NCBI RefSeq assembly: GCF_008704395.1
Contig: NZ_CP023695.1
Coordinates: 7,006,001-7,070,000, forward strand
DNA: 64,000 bases
Direction: 5' to 3'
Source: Streptomyces alboniger
Lineage (GTDB): Bacteria > Actinomycetota > Actinomycetes > Streptomycetales > Streptomycetaceae
Each line of letters starts with the position of its first letter. Positions within the stretch are counted from its first letter, which is position 1. Shown here piece after piece: positions 42,780 through 52,178 of this stretch. The notes beneath the pieces are model-generated. The model worked only from the letters and a program-made list of their open reading frames with translations. It had not been told where the DNA came from and made no database searches. Position numbers and translations under genes: made by a program.

Positions 42780-43264
42780 CGCTTTATCGGCTTCACCGCC
42801 CCGCCGCCGCTCGGCGGGGCGGGCGGGACCGGCCGCTCGAAGAAGGTCTCCAGGGACACCGTCGCCTGCGTCCCGCTCACGCCCTCGATCGCGTACAGCC
42901 TGCGCAGCACGTCCTGGAGCTCCTCCGTCGTCGCGGCGCGCACCTTCACCAGGACCGCGGCGCTGCCCGCGATGACATGCGCCTCCTGGATCTCCGGGAT
43001 CGCCGCGAATGCCTCGGCCGAATCCCCCATCCAGGCGGTCGAGTCGACCATCACGAAGGCGAGGACACCCCGGCCGAGCGCCGCCGGGTCCACGTCGATG
43101 GTGGTGCGCCGGATGACGCCCCGCTCGCGCAGCTTGCGCACGCGCTCGTGGGCGGCGCCCGCCGACAGGCCCACCTCCTTGCCGAGCGCGGCGTACGCGG
43201 TGGTCGCGTCCTGCTGGAGCAGCGCGATCAGCCTGCGGTCGATGTCGTCCACGTCATGCACCAT
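42776..43264 (-). CDS. Lrp/AsnC-family transcriptional regulator
   Basis: The predicted protein has 162 residues from the ATG at 43264; in-frame starts at 43285 and 43324 are possible. An N-terminal winged HTH (VDDIDRRLIALLQQDATTAYAALGKEVGLSAGAAHERVRKL) is followed by the RAM domain (HVIAGSAAVLVKVRAATTEELQDVLRRLY). The C-terminus carries a Pro/Gly tail. It is divergent from an SMP-30-like gene and may regulate it; the effector amino acid is unknown. Confidence 0.88.
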   Translation of the reverse strand: MVHDVDDIDRRLIALLQQDATTAYAALGKEVGLSAGAAHERVRKLRERGVIRRTTIDVDPAALGRGVLAFVMVDSTAWMGDSAEAFAAIPEIQEAHVIAGSAAVLVKVRAATTEELQDVLRRLYAIEGVSGTQATVSLETFFERPVPPAPPSGGGAVKPIKR

Positions 43265-43374
43265 CCCCGGTTCACCGTCCCCCATCCACCATTCCCATGG
43301 CGCAACCATATACGGTTCTGGCATAGTCCACGTCGGCTGTACAAGATTCAGTTCACCACTGCATGGGGGTAACG

Positions 43375-44301
43375 ATGTCCGGCTCCGACGAGACTGTGCT
43401 GTACGAGATCCTGGACGACCGGTTCCGCACCGGACGGTGCGCCAACGGCGACAGCCGTTTGGAGAAGCTGTACGGCGACTGCCGCTGGGCGGAGGGGCCC
43501 CTCTACCTCCCGGCCTGGCGCCAGCTGATCTGGAGCGACATCCCGAACGACCGGATGCTGCGCTGGGACGAGGCGACCGGAGCGGTCTCCGTCTTCCGCT
43601 CCGCGGCCGGGCACAGCAACGGCAACACGCTCGACCGCGAGGGGCGGCTGATCTCCTGCGAGCAGGGCAACCGCAGGGTCACCCGCACCGAGCCGGACGG
43701 CAGCCTCACCGTGCTCGCCGACCGCTACGACGGCAAGCGGCTCAACAGCCCGAACGACGCGGTCGTACGCTCCGACGGCTCGGTGTGGTTCTCCGACCCC
43801 GACTTCGGGATCACCAGCGACTACGAGGGCTTCCGCGCGGAGCGCGAGCAGGACGGCCTCAACGTCTACCGGATCGACCCGGCCACGGGGGAGGTGCGCC
43901 TGGTCGCGGACTGCTTCGAGGCGCCGAACGGACTCGTCTTCTCACCCGACGAGCGGCAGTTGTACGTCTCGGACACGCGCGGCGGCGTCATCCGCGTCTT
44001 CGACGTCCGCGACGACGGAACGCTCTCCGACGGGGACGTCTTCGCCAGGACCACGGACGGCGTCAGCCACTTCGACAACCTCCGGTTCGACGACGGAGGG
44101 CGCCTGTGGGCGGCCGCCATGGACGGCGGGGTGCACTGCTACGACCCGGACGGGACGCTCATCGGCCGCCTGAACATCCCCGAGCCCGTCTCCAACATCG
44201 CCTTCGGCGGCCCCAAGAACAACCGCCTCTTCATCACCGCGACGACCTCGCTGTACTCCCTGGTGATGGGCATCACGGGGCTGCCGCGCGTGCGGACCTG
44301 A
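43375..44301 (+). CDS. SMP-30/gluconolactonase-like protein
   Basis: The predicted protein has 308 residues from the ATG at 43375, preceded by GGGGGT. It is a six-bladed beta-propeller with the metal-binding motifs AEGPLYLPAWRQLIWSDIPNDRM (Glu), LNSPNDAVVRSDGSVWFSDP (Asn, Asp) and APNGLVFSPDERQLYVSDT (Asn, Asp). These define the SMP-30/gluconolactonase family, which hydrolyses sugar or related lactones using a divalent metal. There is no signal peptide. It is divergent from the Lrp regulator (about 110 bp). Confidence 0.9.
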   Translation: MSGSDETVLYEILDDRFRTGRCANGDSRLEKLYGDCRWAEGPLYLPAWRQLIWSDIPNDRMLRWDEATGAVSVFRSAAGHSNGNTLDREGRLISCEQGNRRVTRTEPDGSLTVLADRYDGKRLNSPNDAVVRSDGSVWFSDPDFGITSDYEGFRAEREQDGLNVYRIDPATGEVRLVADCFEAPNGLVFSPDERQLYVSDTRGGVIRVFDVRDDGTLSDGDVFARTTDGVSHFDNLRFDDGGRLWAAAMDGGVHCYDPDGTLIGRLNIPEPVSNIAFGGPKNNRLFITATTSLYSLVMGITGLPRVRT

Positions 44302-44327
44302 CCGGGCCCGGCCCCGTCAGCGGCGGC

Positions 44328-44744
44328 TCAGCACGCGTCCCGCATCAGCTCCGCCAGGTCCTGGTCCAGGTCGACGTGGCGGTGCTCCTGGCCGACCGGC
44401 ACCAGGGCCGTCGAGCGGTGCAGGAAACGGCGGAGTTCTCCGGTGCGGATGTGGACGATCGCGGTCCCCTCGGGTGCGTGGAACTCCACGACCGTGCGGT
44501 CGAAACCGTACGGCCGCACCCGCACGTCGCCGTCGCCCACCGCGCGCTCCACGCCCTCGGTGAGCAGTTCGCGGGCGAAGGTCCAGTAGACCTCGATGCC
44601 CTCCAGCGTCGCGGGGGCGGGGAAGCTCATCCGTACGGCGAAGGGGTCCCGCCGGTCGTAGTGGAGCGTTGCGGGAATGGTCGGCATCCGCGGCGCGGCG
44701 GCGACCAGGCGGGCCTCTACGGCTTGTTCGATGACGGTGGACAA
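44328..44744 (-). CDS. ssgD: SsgA-like sporulation/cell-division protein (SsgD-like)
   Basis: The predicted protein has 138 residues from a TTG at 44744 six bases after GGAG; a GTG at 44759 would add five. It is an SsgA-like protein (SALP): LHYDRRDPFAVRMSFPAPA, WTFARELLTEGVERAVGDGDVRVRP and VPVGQEHRHVDLDQDLAELM. SALPs are unique to sporulating actinomycetes and control septum and spore-wall formation. The identification as SsgD is from memory of the neighbourhood near the ABC-F gene in S. coelicolor. It converges on the SMP-30-like gene. Confidence 0.8.
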   Translation of the reverse strand: MSTVIEQAVEARLVAAAPRMPTIPATLHYDRRDPFAVRMSFPAPATLEGIEVYWTFARELLTEGVERAVGDGDVRVRPYGFDRTVVEFHAPEGTAIVHIRTGELRRFLHRSTALVPVGQEHRHVDLDQDLAELMRDAC

Positions 44745-44957
44745 CGCCTGCTCCCTCACTGACTGCTGGACGACTGGGGTCGGCACTTGAATAGACGACG
44801 GAATGACGAGATCCGTGCACACGCCGGGTGGGTGAGACCGAGTGACCTCTGTCACCGCGACACCCTGGAGACGCCCGCGGTTCCCGGCACCCGTCTTCCG
44901 GGGGAGCCCTTCCGGCCATCTGGACGAGCCCCGGCGCGTCGGCTAGCTTCGCCCGCC

Positions 44958-46064
44958 ATGAGGGCCATGGGGAAGTCGAAGTCGATGAGGCGCGCGGTAC
45001 TGGCGGGACTGTGCGGGGCGGCGCTCGCCGGAGCCGTGCTCGCGCCGCCCGCGACCGCCCTGCCGGACGGGCGTGACCACACCCCGGGTGGGGGCCTGAG
45101 CTGGCGGCTCAAGGACAGCGGCACCGACGCCCGCTTCCGCGGCCTCGCCGCCGTCAGCCGCGACACGGCCTGGGTGGCCGGGTCCAAGGGCACCGTGCTG
45201 CGCACCGCGGACGGCGGCAGGACGTGGCGCGATGTGTCCCCGCCGGGAGGCGCCGCTCTCGAACTGCGGGACGTCGAGGCCTTCGACGGCCGGCGCGCGG
45301 TGGTCCTCGCCATCGGCGAGGGCGAGGCGTCCAGGGTGCTGCGCACCGAGGACGGCGGCGCGACCTGGACGGAGTCCTTCCGCAACACCGACCCCCGGGC
45401 CTTCTACGACTGCGTGACCTTCTTCGACCGCCGCCACGGCCTGGCGATGAGCGACCCCGTCGACGGCAGGTACCGCATCCTGTCCACGGCCGACGGCGGC
45501 CGCTCCTGGAAGGTCCTGCCGAGCAGCGGCATGCCCGCGGCGCAGGAGGGCGAGGCGGCGTTCGCGGCGAGCGGCCAGTGCCTGGTCGCCTCGGGGCCGC
45601 GCGACGTGTGGCTGGCCACCGGAGGGGCGGCCCGCGCCCGGATCCTGCACTCCGCCGACCGCGGTCGGACCTGGACGGCCACCGACGCGCCGATCCCCGC
45701 GGGCGACCCGGCCCGCGGTGTCTTCGGCCTCGCCTTCCGCGACCGCTCGCACGGCATCGCGGTCGGCGGCGACTACCGGGCCGACCAGGCCTCGCCGAAG
45801 GCGGCGGCGGTCACCCGCGACGGCGGCCGCACCTGGGCCCCGGCCGAGCATCCGCCGCCCGCCTACCGCTCGGGCGTGACGTGGTTCCCGCACAGCCGCG
45901 CCACGGCCCTCGCGGTCGGCCCGACGGGCACCGACGTCACGAAGGACGGCGGGCGGACCTGGCGGACGGTCGACACGGGTTCGTACGACACCGTGGACTG
46001 CGCCCCGGACCGGGGCTGCTGGGCGTCGGGCGAGAAGGGACGGATCGCCCGCCTGGAGCGCTGA
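44958..46064 (+). CDS. Secreted BNR/Ycf48-like beta-propeller protein
   Basis: The predicted protein has 368 residues. The signal peptide RRAVLAGLCGAALAGAVLAPPATA follows a basic N-terminus; starts at 44967 or 44985 are possible. The mature part has repeated Asp-box motifs (TADGGRTWRD, TEDGGATWTE, TADGGRSWKV, SADRGRTWTA, TRDGGRTWAP, TKDGGRTWRT). These are typical of sialidase/Ycf48-like propellers. The function is unknown. Four Cys in the later blades may form disulphides (DCVTFF, CLVAS, CAPDRGC). Confidence 0.87.
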   Translation: MRAMGKSKSMRRAVLAGLCGAALAGAVLAPPATALPDGRDHTPGGGLSWRLKDSGTDARFRGLAAVSRDTAWVAGSKGTVLRTADGGRTWRDVSPPGGAALELRDVEAFDGRRAVVLAIGEGEASRVLRTEDGGATWTESFRNTDPRAFYDCVTFFDRRHGLAMSDPVDGRYRILSTADGGRSWKVLPSSGMPAAQEGEAAFAASGQCLVASGPRDVWLATGGAARARILHSADRGRTWTATDAPIPAGDPARGVFGLAFRDRSHGIAVGGDYRADQASPKAAAVTRDGGRTWAPAEHPPPAYRSGVTWFPHSRATALAVGPTGTDVTKDGGRTWRTVDTGSYDTVDCAPDRGCWASGEKGRIARLER

Positions 46065-46081
46065 GGGCGCCGGTCCCGGGG

Positions 46082-46381
46082 TTACGCGGGCAGCTGCTCG
46101 CGGTACGAGGCGAGTGCCGGGACCGTCTTCGTCGCGTAGAACTCGGTGATCCGGTACTCGCAGACCCCGGCCAGGACGAACGGGTCCGCCGCGGTGATCT
46201 CCTCGATCCGCGCGCGGTCCCGGGCCACGGCGATGATCACACCGCCGTCGCGCGGGTTCTTGCGCCCGGAGGCGAGGAACACCCCGGCCTCGTACTGCTC
46301 GTCGAGCCAGGCCACATGGGCCGCCAGCTGCTCGTCGACGGCGGCGACGGGCGCGGTGTAGGTCAATTCGAGAAGGAACAT
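46082..46381 (-). CDS. YciI-family protein
   Basis: The predicted protein has 99 residues with the compact YCII ferredoxin-like fold: FLLELTYTAPVAAVDEQLAAHVAWLDEQ, then VIIAVARDRARIEEITAADPFVLAGVCEY. The conserved His (HVAWLDEQ) and the Asp-Pro (ADPF) of the family are present. YciI proteins are proposed small lyase-like enzymes; this one's substrate is unknown. It lies 21 bp downstream of the flotillin gene on the same strand. Confidence 0.85.
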   Translation of the reverse strand: MFLLELTYTAPVAAVDEQLAAHVAWLDEQYEAGVFLASGRKNPRDGGVIIAVARDRARIEEITAADPFVLAGVCEYRITEFYATKTVPALASYREQLPA

Positions 46382-46402
46382 GACCGCGAGGCTACTAGTC
46401 GG

Positions 46403-47836
46403 TCAGTCGGTGACGTCGATGCGGCCGTTCGCCGAGGTGGGCGCCGGGGCGGGCGCCGGAGAGGGCGTCTTGCCTCCGGTGATGCCCTTGAGGAGTTCGG
46501 CGAGGTCGACTCCCGTGGTGGAGCTGAGGAGTTCGACGCCCTGGGCGACGTTGTCCGCGACCGTGCGGGACAGCTGGCTCGCCCCGTCCGTGGAGATCAC
46601 CGTCATCTTGTCCACCGCGCTGAGCGGCTCGGACGCCTTGGCGACCACGCTCGGCAGGACCTCCACGAGCATCTGGAGGACCGCCGCGTCGCCGTACCGC
46701 GCGAACGCGTCGGCCTTCTTGTGCATCGCCTCCGCCTCCGCGGCACCCTTCGCGCCGATCGAGGCCGCCTCGGCCTCGCCCTCAAGACGTACGGCGTCGG
46801 CGAGCGCGGCACGGTGCGCCTTCTCGCCCTCACCGGTGAGGCGAGCCCGCTCGGCGTCGGCCTCGGCCTGCTTGACCAGGCCGATCCTGCGGGCCTCCGC
46901 CTCCTGCTCGGCCTGGTAGCGCGCGGCGTCGGCGGGCTTGCGGACCTTCGTGTCCAACTCGCTGTCGGTCAGGGCGGCCTGGCGCTGGGCGACCTTCTCC
47001 TGCTCGGTCAGGACGTCCTGCTGCCGCGCCGCCTCGGCGAGCGGCCCCGCGGCGGCGGCGCGCGCCGCCGCCTCGTCCGTCTCGGCCTTGATCTCGGCCT
47101 GCTTGAGCGCGAACGTCCGCTGGGCGATCGCGATCTCCTCCTCGGCCTTCAGCCGCGCCTGCTCGGCGGCGCGGCGCGCCACGGCCTCGGCGATGTCCGC
47201 CTCCTGCTTGGCGCGGGCGGCCTCGGGGCGCCCGAGGTCCTCCAGATAGGAGCCCTCGGTGGTGATGTCCTGGATCTGGAAGGCGTCCAGGACCAGGCCC
47301 TGGCCGGAGAGGCTGGCCTCGGCCTCCTCGGCGACCTGCCCGGCGAACGCGGCACGGTCACGGATGATGTCCTCCACCGACATCCGCCCCACTATGGAGC
47401 GCAGTGCTCCGGAGAGCACCTCCTGGGTGAAGCCGACGATGCCGTCCTGCTGCACGAGGAAGCGCTGCGCGGCGGCGCGGATGGAATCCTCGGTGCCGCC
47501 CACCTTCACGATGGCGACGCCTTCGAGGTTGGCCTTCACACCGCGCAGGGTGACGGCGCCGCGCACCGCGATCGGGATGTGCCGCGAGGACAGGTCGAGG
47601 GTGAACTTCTGCTGCACGAACGGCACGACGAAGACGCCGCCGCCGACCACGACCTTCTGACCGCTGTTGTCGGTCATGACACGGCCGGTGTCCGGATCGG
47701 TGGACGTCTTGCCGCGCCGCCCGGTCACGATGAAGGCCTCGCTGGGCCCGGCGACCTTGTAGCGGGTGATGACGACGAGCGCCAACAGGACGAGGAGTAC
47801 GACGACTCCGACGACGGCGGTCAGAACTGGACTCAT
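46403..47836 (-). CDS. Flotillin-family (SPFH) membrane protein
   Basis: The predicted protein has 477 residues. An N-terminal transmembrane helix (VVGVVVLLVLLALVVI, about 8-23) is followed by the SPFH/Band 7 domain (residues 25-200, EAFIVTGRRG to LDAFQIQDITT). A long Ala/Glu-rich coiled coil follows (about 210-400, EAARAKQEADIAEAVARRAAE). The C-terminus is rich in Pro and Ala. Flotillins organise lipid microdomains. The upstream NfeD-like gene is the usual genomic partner. Length matches bacterial flotillin (FloT). Confidence 0.92.
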   Translation of the reverse strand: MSPVLTAVVGVVVLLVLLALVVITRYKVAGPSEAFIVTGRRGKTSTDPDTGRVMTDNSGQKVVVGGGVFVVPFVQQKFTLDLSSRHIPIAVRGAVTLRGVKANLEGVAIVKVGGTEDSIRAAAQRFLVQQDGIVGFTQEVLSGALRSIVGRMSVEDIIRDRAAFAGQVAEEAEASLSGQGLVLDAFQIQDITTEGSYLEDLGRPEAARAKQEADIAEAVARRAAEQARLKAEEEIAIAQRTFALKQAEIKAETDEAAARAAAAGPLAEAARQQDVLTEQEKVAQRQAALTDSELDTKVRKPADAARYQAEQEAEARRIGLVKQAEADAERARLTGEGEKAHRAALADAVRLEGEAEAASIGAKGAAEAEAMHKKADAFARYGDAAVLQMLVEVLPSVVAKASEPLSAVDKMTVISTDGASQLSRTVADNVAQGVELLSSTTGVDLAELLKGITGGKTPSPAPAPAPTSANGRIDVTD

Positions 47837-47925
47837 GGTGCGTTTCCCCCCTGCCGCCCGGGGACGGCAGATCGGTTACATGTGGGTGGTGACGTGGGTC
47901 TGGTTCGGCCGGTACGCGCGCGGAG

Positions 47926-48441
47926 TCAGCGCTCCACGGGCCGTACCGCCACCGAGGTCGGCGTAAGAGCCGCGTCGACCCAGATCTCGGTGCCTCGCGC
48001 CACGGCGGCCGAGCTGCGTGCCGCGTACTTCACGGGCTGGCCCGCGAGGTGCAGCAGCACCTCGCCGTAGCCGTCCGCCGGGATCGCGGTGACGACGGAG
48101 CCCGCCGTGCCGACGAGGTCGTCGCCGCGCGGCGTGGGCGTGGTCTGGTCGCGCATCAGGGCGCGGGTCATCTTCCAGGTGACCCAGCCGGCGCCGAGCC
48201 CGGCGCAGGCGCCCGCGACGGTGGCGGGGCCCGCGCCGAGACCGGTCGTGCCGAGCACGATCGCTCCCCCGAAGCCGAGCATCGACACGAAGCCGGCGAC
48301 GACCGGCAGTGAAAGGAGCCCGTCGAAGAGCCCGTCCAGCACGCCCGCGCCCCCGAAGAGCCCTTCGAGCACTCCGTCGAGGACGAGCGAGAGCACCAGC
48401 AGCACGATCCCCGCGATGCCGAGACCCAGAAAGACCGTCAT
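47926..48441 (-). CDS. NfeD-like membrane protein with OB-fold tail
   Basis: The predicted protein has 171 residues from the ATG at 48441 after GGGGGAAG. Three or four membrane segments come first (TVFLGLGIAGIVLLVLSLVLDGVLEGL, LPVVAGFVSMLGFGGAIVLG, ATVAGACAGLGAGWVTW). An OB-fold then follows (LVGTAGSVVTAIPADGYGEVLLH). This is the DUF1449/YqiJ-NfeD type that accompanies SPFH proteins. The 89-bp gap to the flotillin gene suggests the two are in one transcript. Confidence 0.8.
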   Translation of the reverse strand: MTVFLGLGIAGIVLLVLSLVLDGVLEGLFGGAGVLDGLFDGLLSLPVVAGFVSMLGFGGAIVLGTTGLGAGPATVAGACAGLGAGWVTWKMTRALMRDQTTPTPRGDDLVGTAGSVVTAIPADGYGEVLLHLAGQPVKYAARSSAAVARGTEIWVDAALTPTSVAVRPVER

Positions 48442-48625
48442 CGGATCGCTTCCCCCGTCATGCCGTTCACCTCGGTACGAAGAGATCATGACATGCCCGT
48501 ACGACACCTCTCATTGCCTGGTTCCGGCAGTCTTTACGCGTCCTTAATGCCGGTCGGCGCCGACCGGGGCGGCTGTGGCGGCGCAGAGGGGGGCGCCCGG
48601 ACCGCCAACTAGGCTGACCCGCACC

Positions 48626-49315
48626 ATGATCAGCTACCCACTGCCCTCCGACTGGCCCGCCGACGAGAAGGCGGCCCGCGCCGTCCAGGACGCGTTGCGC
48701 GACCGCGTCGTACTCGACGAACCCGGTCCGCCGCCCGGCACCGGACACGTGACCGGGGTGGACGTCGCCTACGACGACGAGCGGGATGTCGTCGCCGCGG
48801 CCGTCGTCGTGCTCGACGCGGCGACGCTCGACGTGGTCGAGGAGGCGACGGCCGTCGGCACCGTGGCCTTCCCCTACGTGCCGGGCCTGCTCGCCTTCCG
48901 GGAGATCCCGGCCGTGCTCACCGCGCTCTCCGGGCTCACGGCCGATCCGGGCCTGGTCGTCTGCGACGGCTACGGCATCGCGCACCCCCGCCGCTTCGGC
49001 CTCGCGAGCCACCTCGGCGTCCTGACGGGACTGGCGACGATGGGCGTCGCGAAGAACCCCTTCACCTTCTCGTACGAGGCTCCGGCCGCGCCCCGCGGCA
49101 GCGCCTCACCCCTGCTGGACGGCGCGGAGGAGGTGGGCCGGGCGCTGCGCACCCGCGAGGGCGTGAAGCCGGTCTTCGTCTCGGCCGGCCACCGGGTGAC
49201 GCTGGCCAACGCCTGCGCCCACGCGCTGCGCCTCACGCCCCGCTACCGCCTGCCGGAATCCACCCGCCGCGCGGACGCGCTGTGCCGGGCGGCCTTGCGG
49301 GAATCGGCCGGGTGA
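48626..49315 (+). CDS. nfi: Endonuclease V
   Basis: The predicted protein has 229 residues, close to E. coli Nfi. It carries the catalytic GVDVAYDDERD (Asp), FPYVPGLLAFREIP (recognition and Glu), and VVCDGYGIAHPRRFGLASHLGV (Asp). Endonuclease V cleaves the second phosphodiester 3' of deaminated bases such as hypoxanthine; in many organisms it also acts on inosine in RNA. The gene is single, divergent from the NfeD-like gene, with about 185 bp between them. Confidence 0.93.
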   Translation: MISYPLPSDWPADEKAARAVQDALRDRVVLDEPGPPPGTGHVTGVDVAYDDERDVVAAAVVVLDAATLDVVEEATAVGTVAFPYVPGLLAFREIPAVLTALSGLTADPGLVVCDGYGIAHPRRFGLASHLGVLTGLATMGVAKNPFTFSYEAPAAPRGSASPLLDGAEEVGRALRTREGVKPVFVSAGHRVTLANACAHALRLTPRYRLPESTRRADALCRAALRESAG

Positions 49316-49373
49316 ACGATCAAAAGAAGGGCGGGTTAGCATATGAGCGCCGCCTAGCTCGAAAGAGAAACCT

Positions 49374-50828
49374 GTGACTGTCAACGACGACTCGTTCACC
49401 AACTGGAAGCACCGCGAGGAGATCGCGGAGTCGATGATCCCGATCATCGGGAAGCTGCACCGCGAGCGGGACGTGACGGTCCTGCTGCACAGCCGCTCCC
49501 TGGTGAACAAGTCGGTGGTCAGCATCCTCAAGACCCACCGCTTCGCCCGGCAGATCGCCGGCGAGGAGCTGTCGGTCACCGAGACGCTGCCCTTCCTCCA
49601 GGCTCTCACCGCGCTCGACCTCGGCCCCTCCCAGATCGACATCGGCATGCTCGCCGCGACGTACAAGAGCGACGACCGCGGCCTTTCGGTGGCGGAGTTC
49701 ACCGCGGAGGCCGTCGCGGGCGCCACGGGCGAGAACAAGATCGAGTGCCGCGAGGGCCGCGACGTCGTCCTCTACGGCTTCGGCCGCATCGGCCGCCTCG
49801 TCGCCCGCCTGCTCATCGAGAAGGCCGGCTCCGGCAACGGCCTGCGGCTGCGCGCCATCGTCGTGCGCGGGGGCGGCGAGCGGGCCGCCGAGGACATCGT
49901 CAAGCGGGCCTCGCTGCTGCGCCGCGACTCCATCCACGGCCAGTTCCAGGGCACGATCACCGTCGACGAGGCGAGCAGCACGATCATCGCCAACGGCAAC
50001 GAGATCAAGGTGATCTACGCCAACGACCCCTCCGAGGTCGACTACACGGCGTACGGCATCAAGGACGCCATCCTCATCGACAACACCGGCAAGTGGCGCG
50101 ACCGCCAGGGCCTGTCGAAGCACCTGCGCCCCGGCATCGACAAGGTCGTCCTGACCGCCCCGGGCAAGGGCGACGTGCCCAACATCGTGCACGGTGTCAA
50201 CCACGACACGATCAAGCCGGACGAGCGGGTCCTGTCCTGCGCCTCCTGCACCACCAACGCGATCGTCCCGCCGCTGAAGGCGATGGCGGACGAGTACGGC
50301 GTGCTGCGCGGCCACGTGGAGACCATCCACTCGTTCACCAACGACCAGAACCTCCTGGACAACTACCACAAGGCCGACCGCCGCGGCCGCTCGGCGCCGC
50401 TCAACATGGTGATCACCGAGACGGGCGCCGCCTCCGCCGTCGCCAAGGCGCTGCCGGACCTGAAGGCGCCGATCACCGGCAGCTCGATCCGCGTCCCGGT
50501 GCCGGACGTCTCGATCGCGATCCTCAGCCTGACGCTCGGCCGCGAGGCCACCCGCGAGGAAGTCCTCGACTACCTCCGCAACGTCTCCCTGACCTCGCCG
50601 CTCAAGCGCCAGATCGACTTCACCAGCGCCCCCGACGCGGTCTCCAACGACTTCATCGGCTCGCGCCACGCCTCGATCGTCGACGCGGGCGCGACCAAGG
50701 TCGACGGCGACAACGCGATCCTCTACCTCTGGTACGACAACGAGTTCGGCTACTCGTGCCAGGTCATCCGCGTCGTCCAGCACGTCTCCGGGGTGGAGTA
50801 CCCGACGTACCCCGTACCGGTCGCCTGA
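49374..50828 (+). CDS. gap: Glyceraldehyde-3-phosphate dehydrogenase, long (GapB-like)
   Basis: The predicted protein has 484 residues with a GTG start, about 140 longer than glycolytic GAPDH. Residues 1-125 form an extra helical N-terminal part. The Rossmann fold begins with VVLYGFGRIGRLVARLL at about 130. The catalytic cysteine is in VLSCASCTTNAIVPP, and a C-terminal WYDNEFGYSCQVIRVV matches GAPDH. This size and layout are those of actinobacterial GapB (as in Corynebacterium), which is favoured in gluconeogenesis. A terminator hairpin follows (50835-50875). Confidence 0.9.
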   Translation: MTVNDDSFTNWKHREEIAESMIPIIGKLHRERDVTVLLHSRSLVNKSVVSILKTHRFARQIAGEELSVTETLPFLQALTALDLGPSQIDIGMLAATYKSDDRGLSVAEFTAEAVAGATGENKIECREGRDVVLYGFGRIGRLVARLLIEKAGSGNGLRLRAIVVRGGGERAAEDIVKRASLLRRDSIHGQFQGTITVDEASSTIIANGNEIKVIYANDPSEVDYTAYGIKDAILIDNTGKWRDRQGLSKHLRPGIDKVVLTAPGKGDVPNIVHGVNHDTIKPDERVLSCASCTTNAIVPPLKAMADEYGVLRGHVETIHSFTNDQNLLDNYHKADRRGRSAPLNMVITETGAASAVAKALPDLKAPITGSSIRVPVPDVSIAILSLTLGREATREEVLDYLRNVSLTSPLKRQIDFTSAPDAVSNDFIGSRHASIVDAGATKVDGDNAILYLWYDNEFGYSCQVIRVVQHVSGVEYPTYPVPVA

Positions 50829-50834
50829 TCCGCA

Positions 50835-50875
50835 CGGGTGCCCCGCCCCGCACAAGCAGTGGGGCCGGGCACCCG
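50835..50875. terminator. Strong bidirectional hairpin terminator
   Basis: CGGGTGCCCCGCCCC (50835-50849) pairs with GGGGCCGGGCACCCG (50861-50875) with one mismatch in 15, around an 11-base loop. It lies between the convergent stops of the GAPDH gene (50828) and the reductase-like gene (50886). Confidence 0.85.
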
Positions 50876-50885
50876 ACAGGCTCTC

Positions 50886-52109
50886 CTAGCGCACCGACGC
50901 GACCCTGAAGGAGAGCCCCGCCGCGTCCAGCCGCGCGAGCAGCGCGTCGCCCATCGCCTCGGCCGTGGTGACCTGCCCCGCGGTCGGCGGCAGGGCGTCC
51001 AGCGCGAGGCACAGCGCCGACTCGGCCAGCATCTTCGCGGTCTCGTCGTAGCCCGGATCGCCGCCCGAGACCTCGGTGAAGACCCGCTTGCCGCCGCCCT
51101 CGCCGACGAACCGCACCGAGAACCACGCCTTGGCCCGCCGCTCCGGACCCGGCCCGTCGCCGGGCTTCAGCCGTCCCGAAAGCCACCGGCGCGCCTGCGG
51201 CAGTTGCGCGGCCGCCAGCAGACCGCCGACGGCGAGCGTGCCCCCGAGAGCCATCGGCAGCGTCCGCACGGCCGCGTAGTGCCGGTAGCGGAAGTCGGGC
51301 CCGTACCGGTCGAGGGCCCGCGCCGAGCGCTGCACCACCTGCGGGTCGATCGTCGGCAGGGGCAGCGCCCAGGCGCCGACCTCGCCCGCGTACCGCGGCG
51401 GGCTCGGCGGGGCGTACGCCCTGCGGTCCGCCGGGCGGGATTCGTGGCGCCGGCGTTCCTTGGCGGCGGCCATCATCTGCGGGCCCCTGCCGAACTGGTT
51501 GAGCGCGGAGGCGAAGGTGCCGCCCGAGAACTGCCCGTTGGTCCGTACGAACCCGTCGACCCGCAGCGGCACACCCTCCGGCAGCTGCTTCACCGTGAAG
51601 TACGCGCCCAGGTCGTGCGGGACGGAGTCGAAGCCGCAGGAGTGCACGAGCCGCGCGCCGGTCTCCCGCGCGCGTGCGTCGTGCCGCACATACATCAGGT
51701 CGACGAACTCCGGCTCGCCCGTCAGATCCACGTAGTCCGTCCCCGACTCCGCGCACGCGGCGACCAGTTCCTGCCCGTACGTCAGATAGGGGCCGACGGT
51801 CGTGGCGACCACGCGCGCGTGGTCGGCCATCTCCCGCAAGGACTCCGGGTCGGCCACATCGGCGCGCACGAGAGGGAGTTCGGCGCAGGCCGGGTCGATC
51901 GCGGCCAGGCGCTCCCGCAGTTTCCCCAGCTTGGCGGTGTCGCGCCCCGCGAGCGCCCAGCGCACCTCCTTCGGGGCGTGCGCGGCCAGATACTCCGCGG
52001 TGAGCACCCCCACGAAGCCGGTCGCTCCGAAGAGCACGATGTCGTACGGGCGGTTCTTCTTCCCGCCGGTCGTGGTGTTGCCGCTGGTCTCGTTCTGGTG
52101 ACTGGTCAT
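50886..52109 (-). CDS. Saccharopine dehydrogenase-like/trans-acting enoyl reductase-like protein
   Basis: The predicted protein has 407 residues. The Rossmann motif DIVLFGATGFVGVLTAEYL is followed by SCGFDSVPHDLGAYFTVKQL, characteristic of the mycobacterial trans-acting enoyl reductase (Rv2953-like) and saccharopine dehydrogenase-like group. It has a predicted hydrophobic segment (LGGTLAVGGLLAAAQL) in the C-terminal part. Members act in lipid or polyketide reduction in mycobacteria; in streptomycetes the role is unknown. The N-terminal 20 residues are Asn/Thr-rich and disordered. Confidence 0.8.
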   Translation of the reverse strand: MTSHQNETSGNTTTGGKKNRPYDIVLFGATGFVGVLTAEYLAAHAPKEVRWALAGRDTAKLGKLRERLAAIDPACAELPLVRADVADPESLREMADHARVVATTVGPYLTYGQELVAACAESGTDYVDLTGEPEFVDLMYVRHDARARETGARLVHSCGFDSVPHDLGAYFTVKQLPEGVPLRVDGFVRTNGQFSGGTFASALNQFGRGPQMMAAAKERRRHESRPADRRAYAPPSPPRYAGEVGAWALPLPTIDPQVVQRSARALDRYGPDFRYRHYAAVRTLPMALGGTLAVGGLLAAAQLPQARRWLSGRLKPGDGPGPERRAKAWFSVRFVGEGGGKRVFTEVSGGDPGYDETAKMLAESALCLALDALPPTAGQVTTAEAMGDALLARLDAAGLSFRVASVR

Positions 52110-52178
52110 GGCACCTCTCGCCGTACGGTCCGTGCGGTCGTGGTGGCCGAGGCTAGCGCGCGCCGCGACAGACCGGGC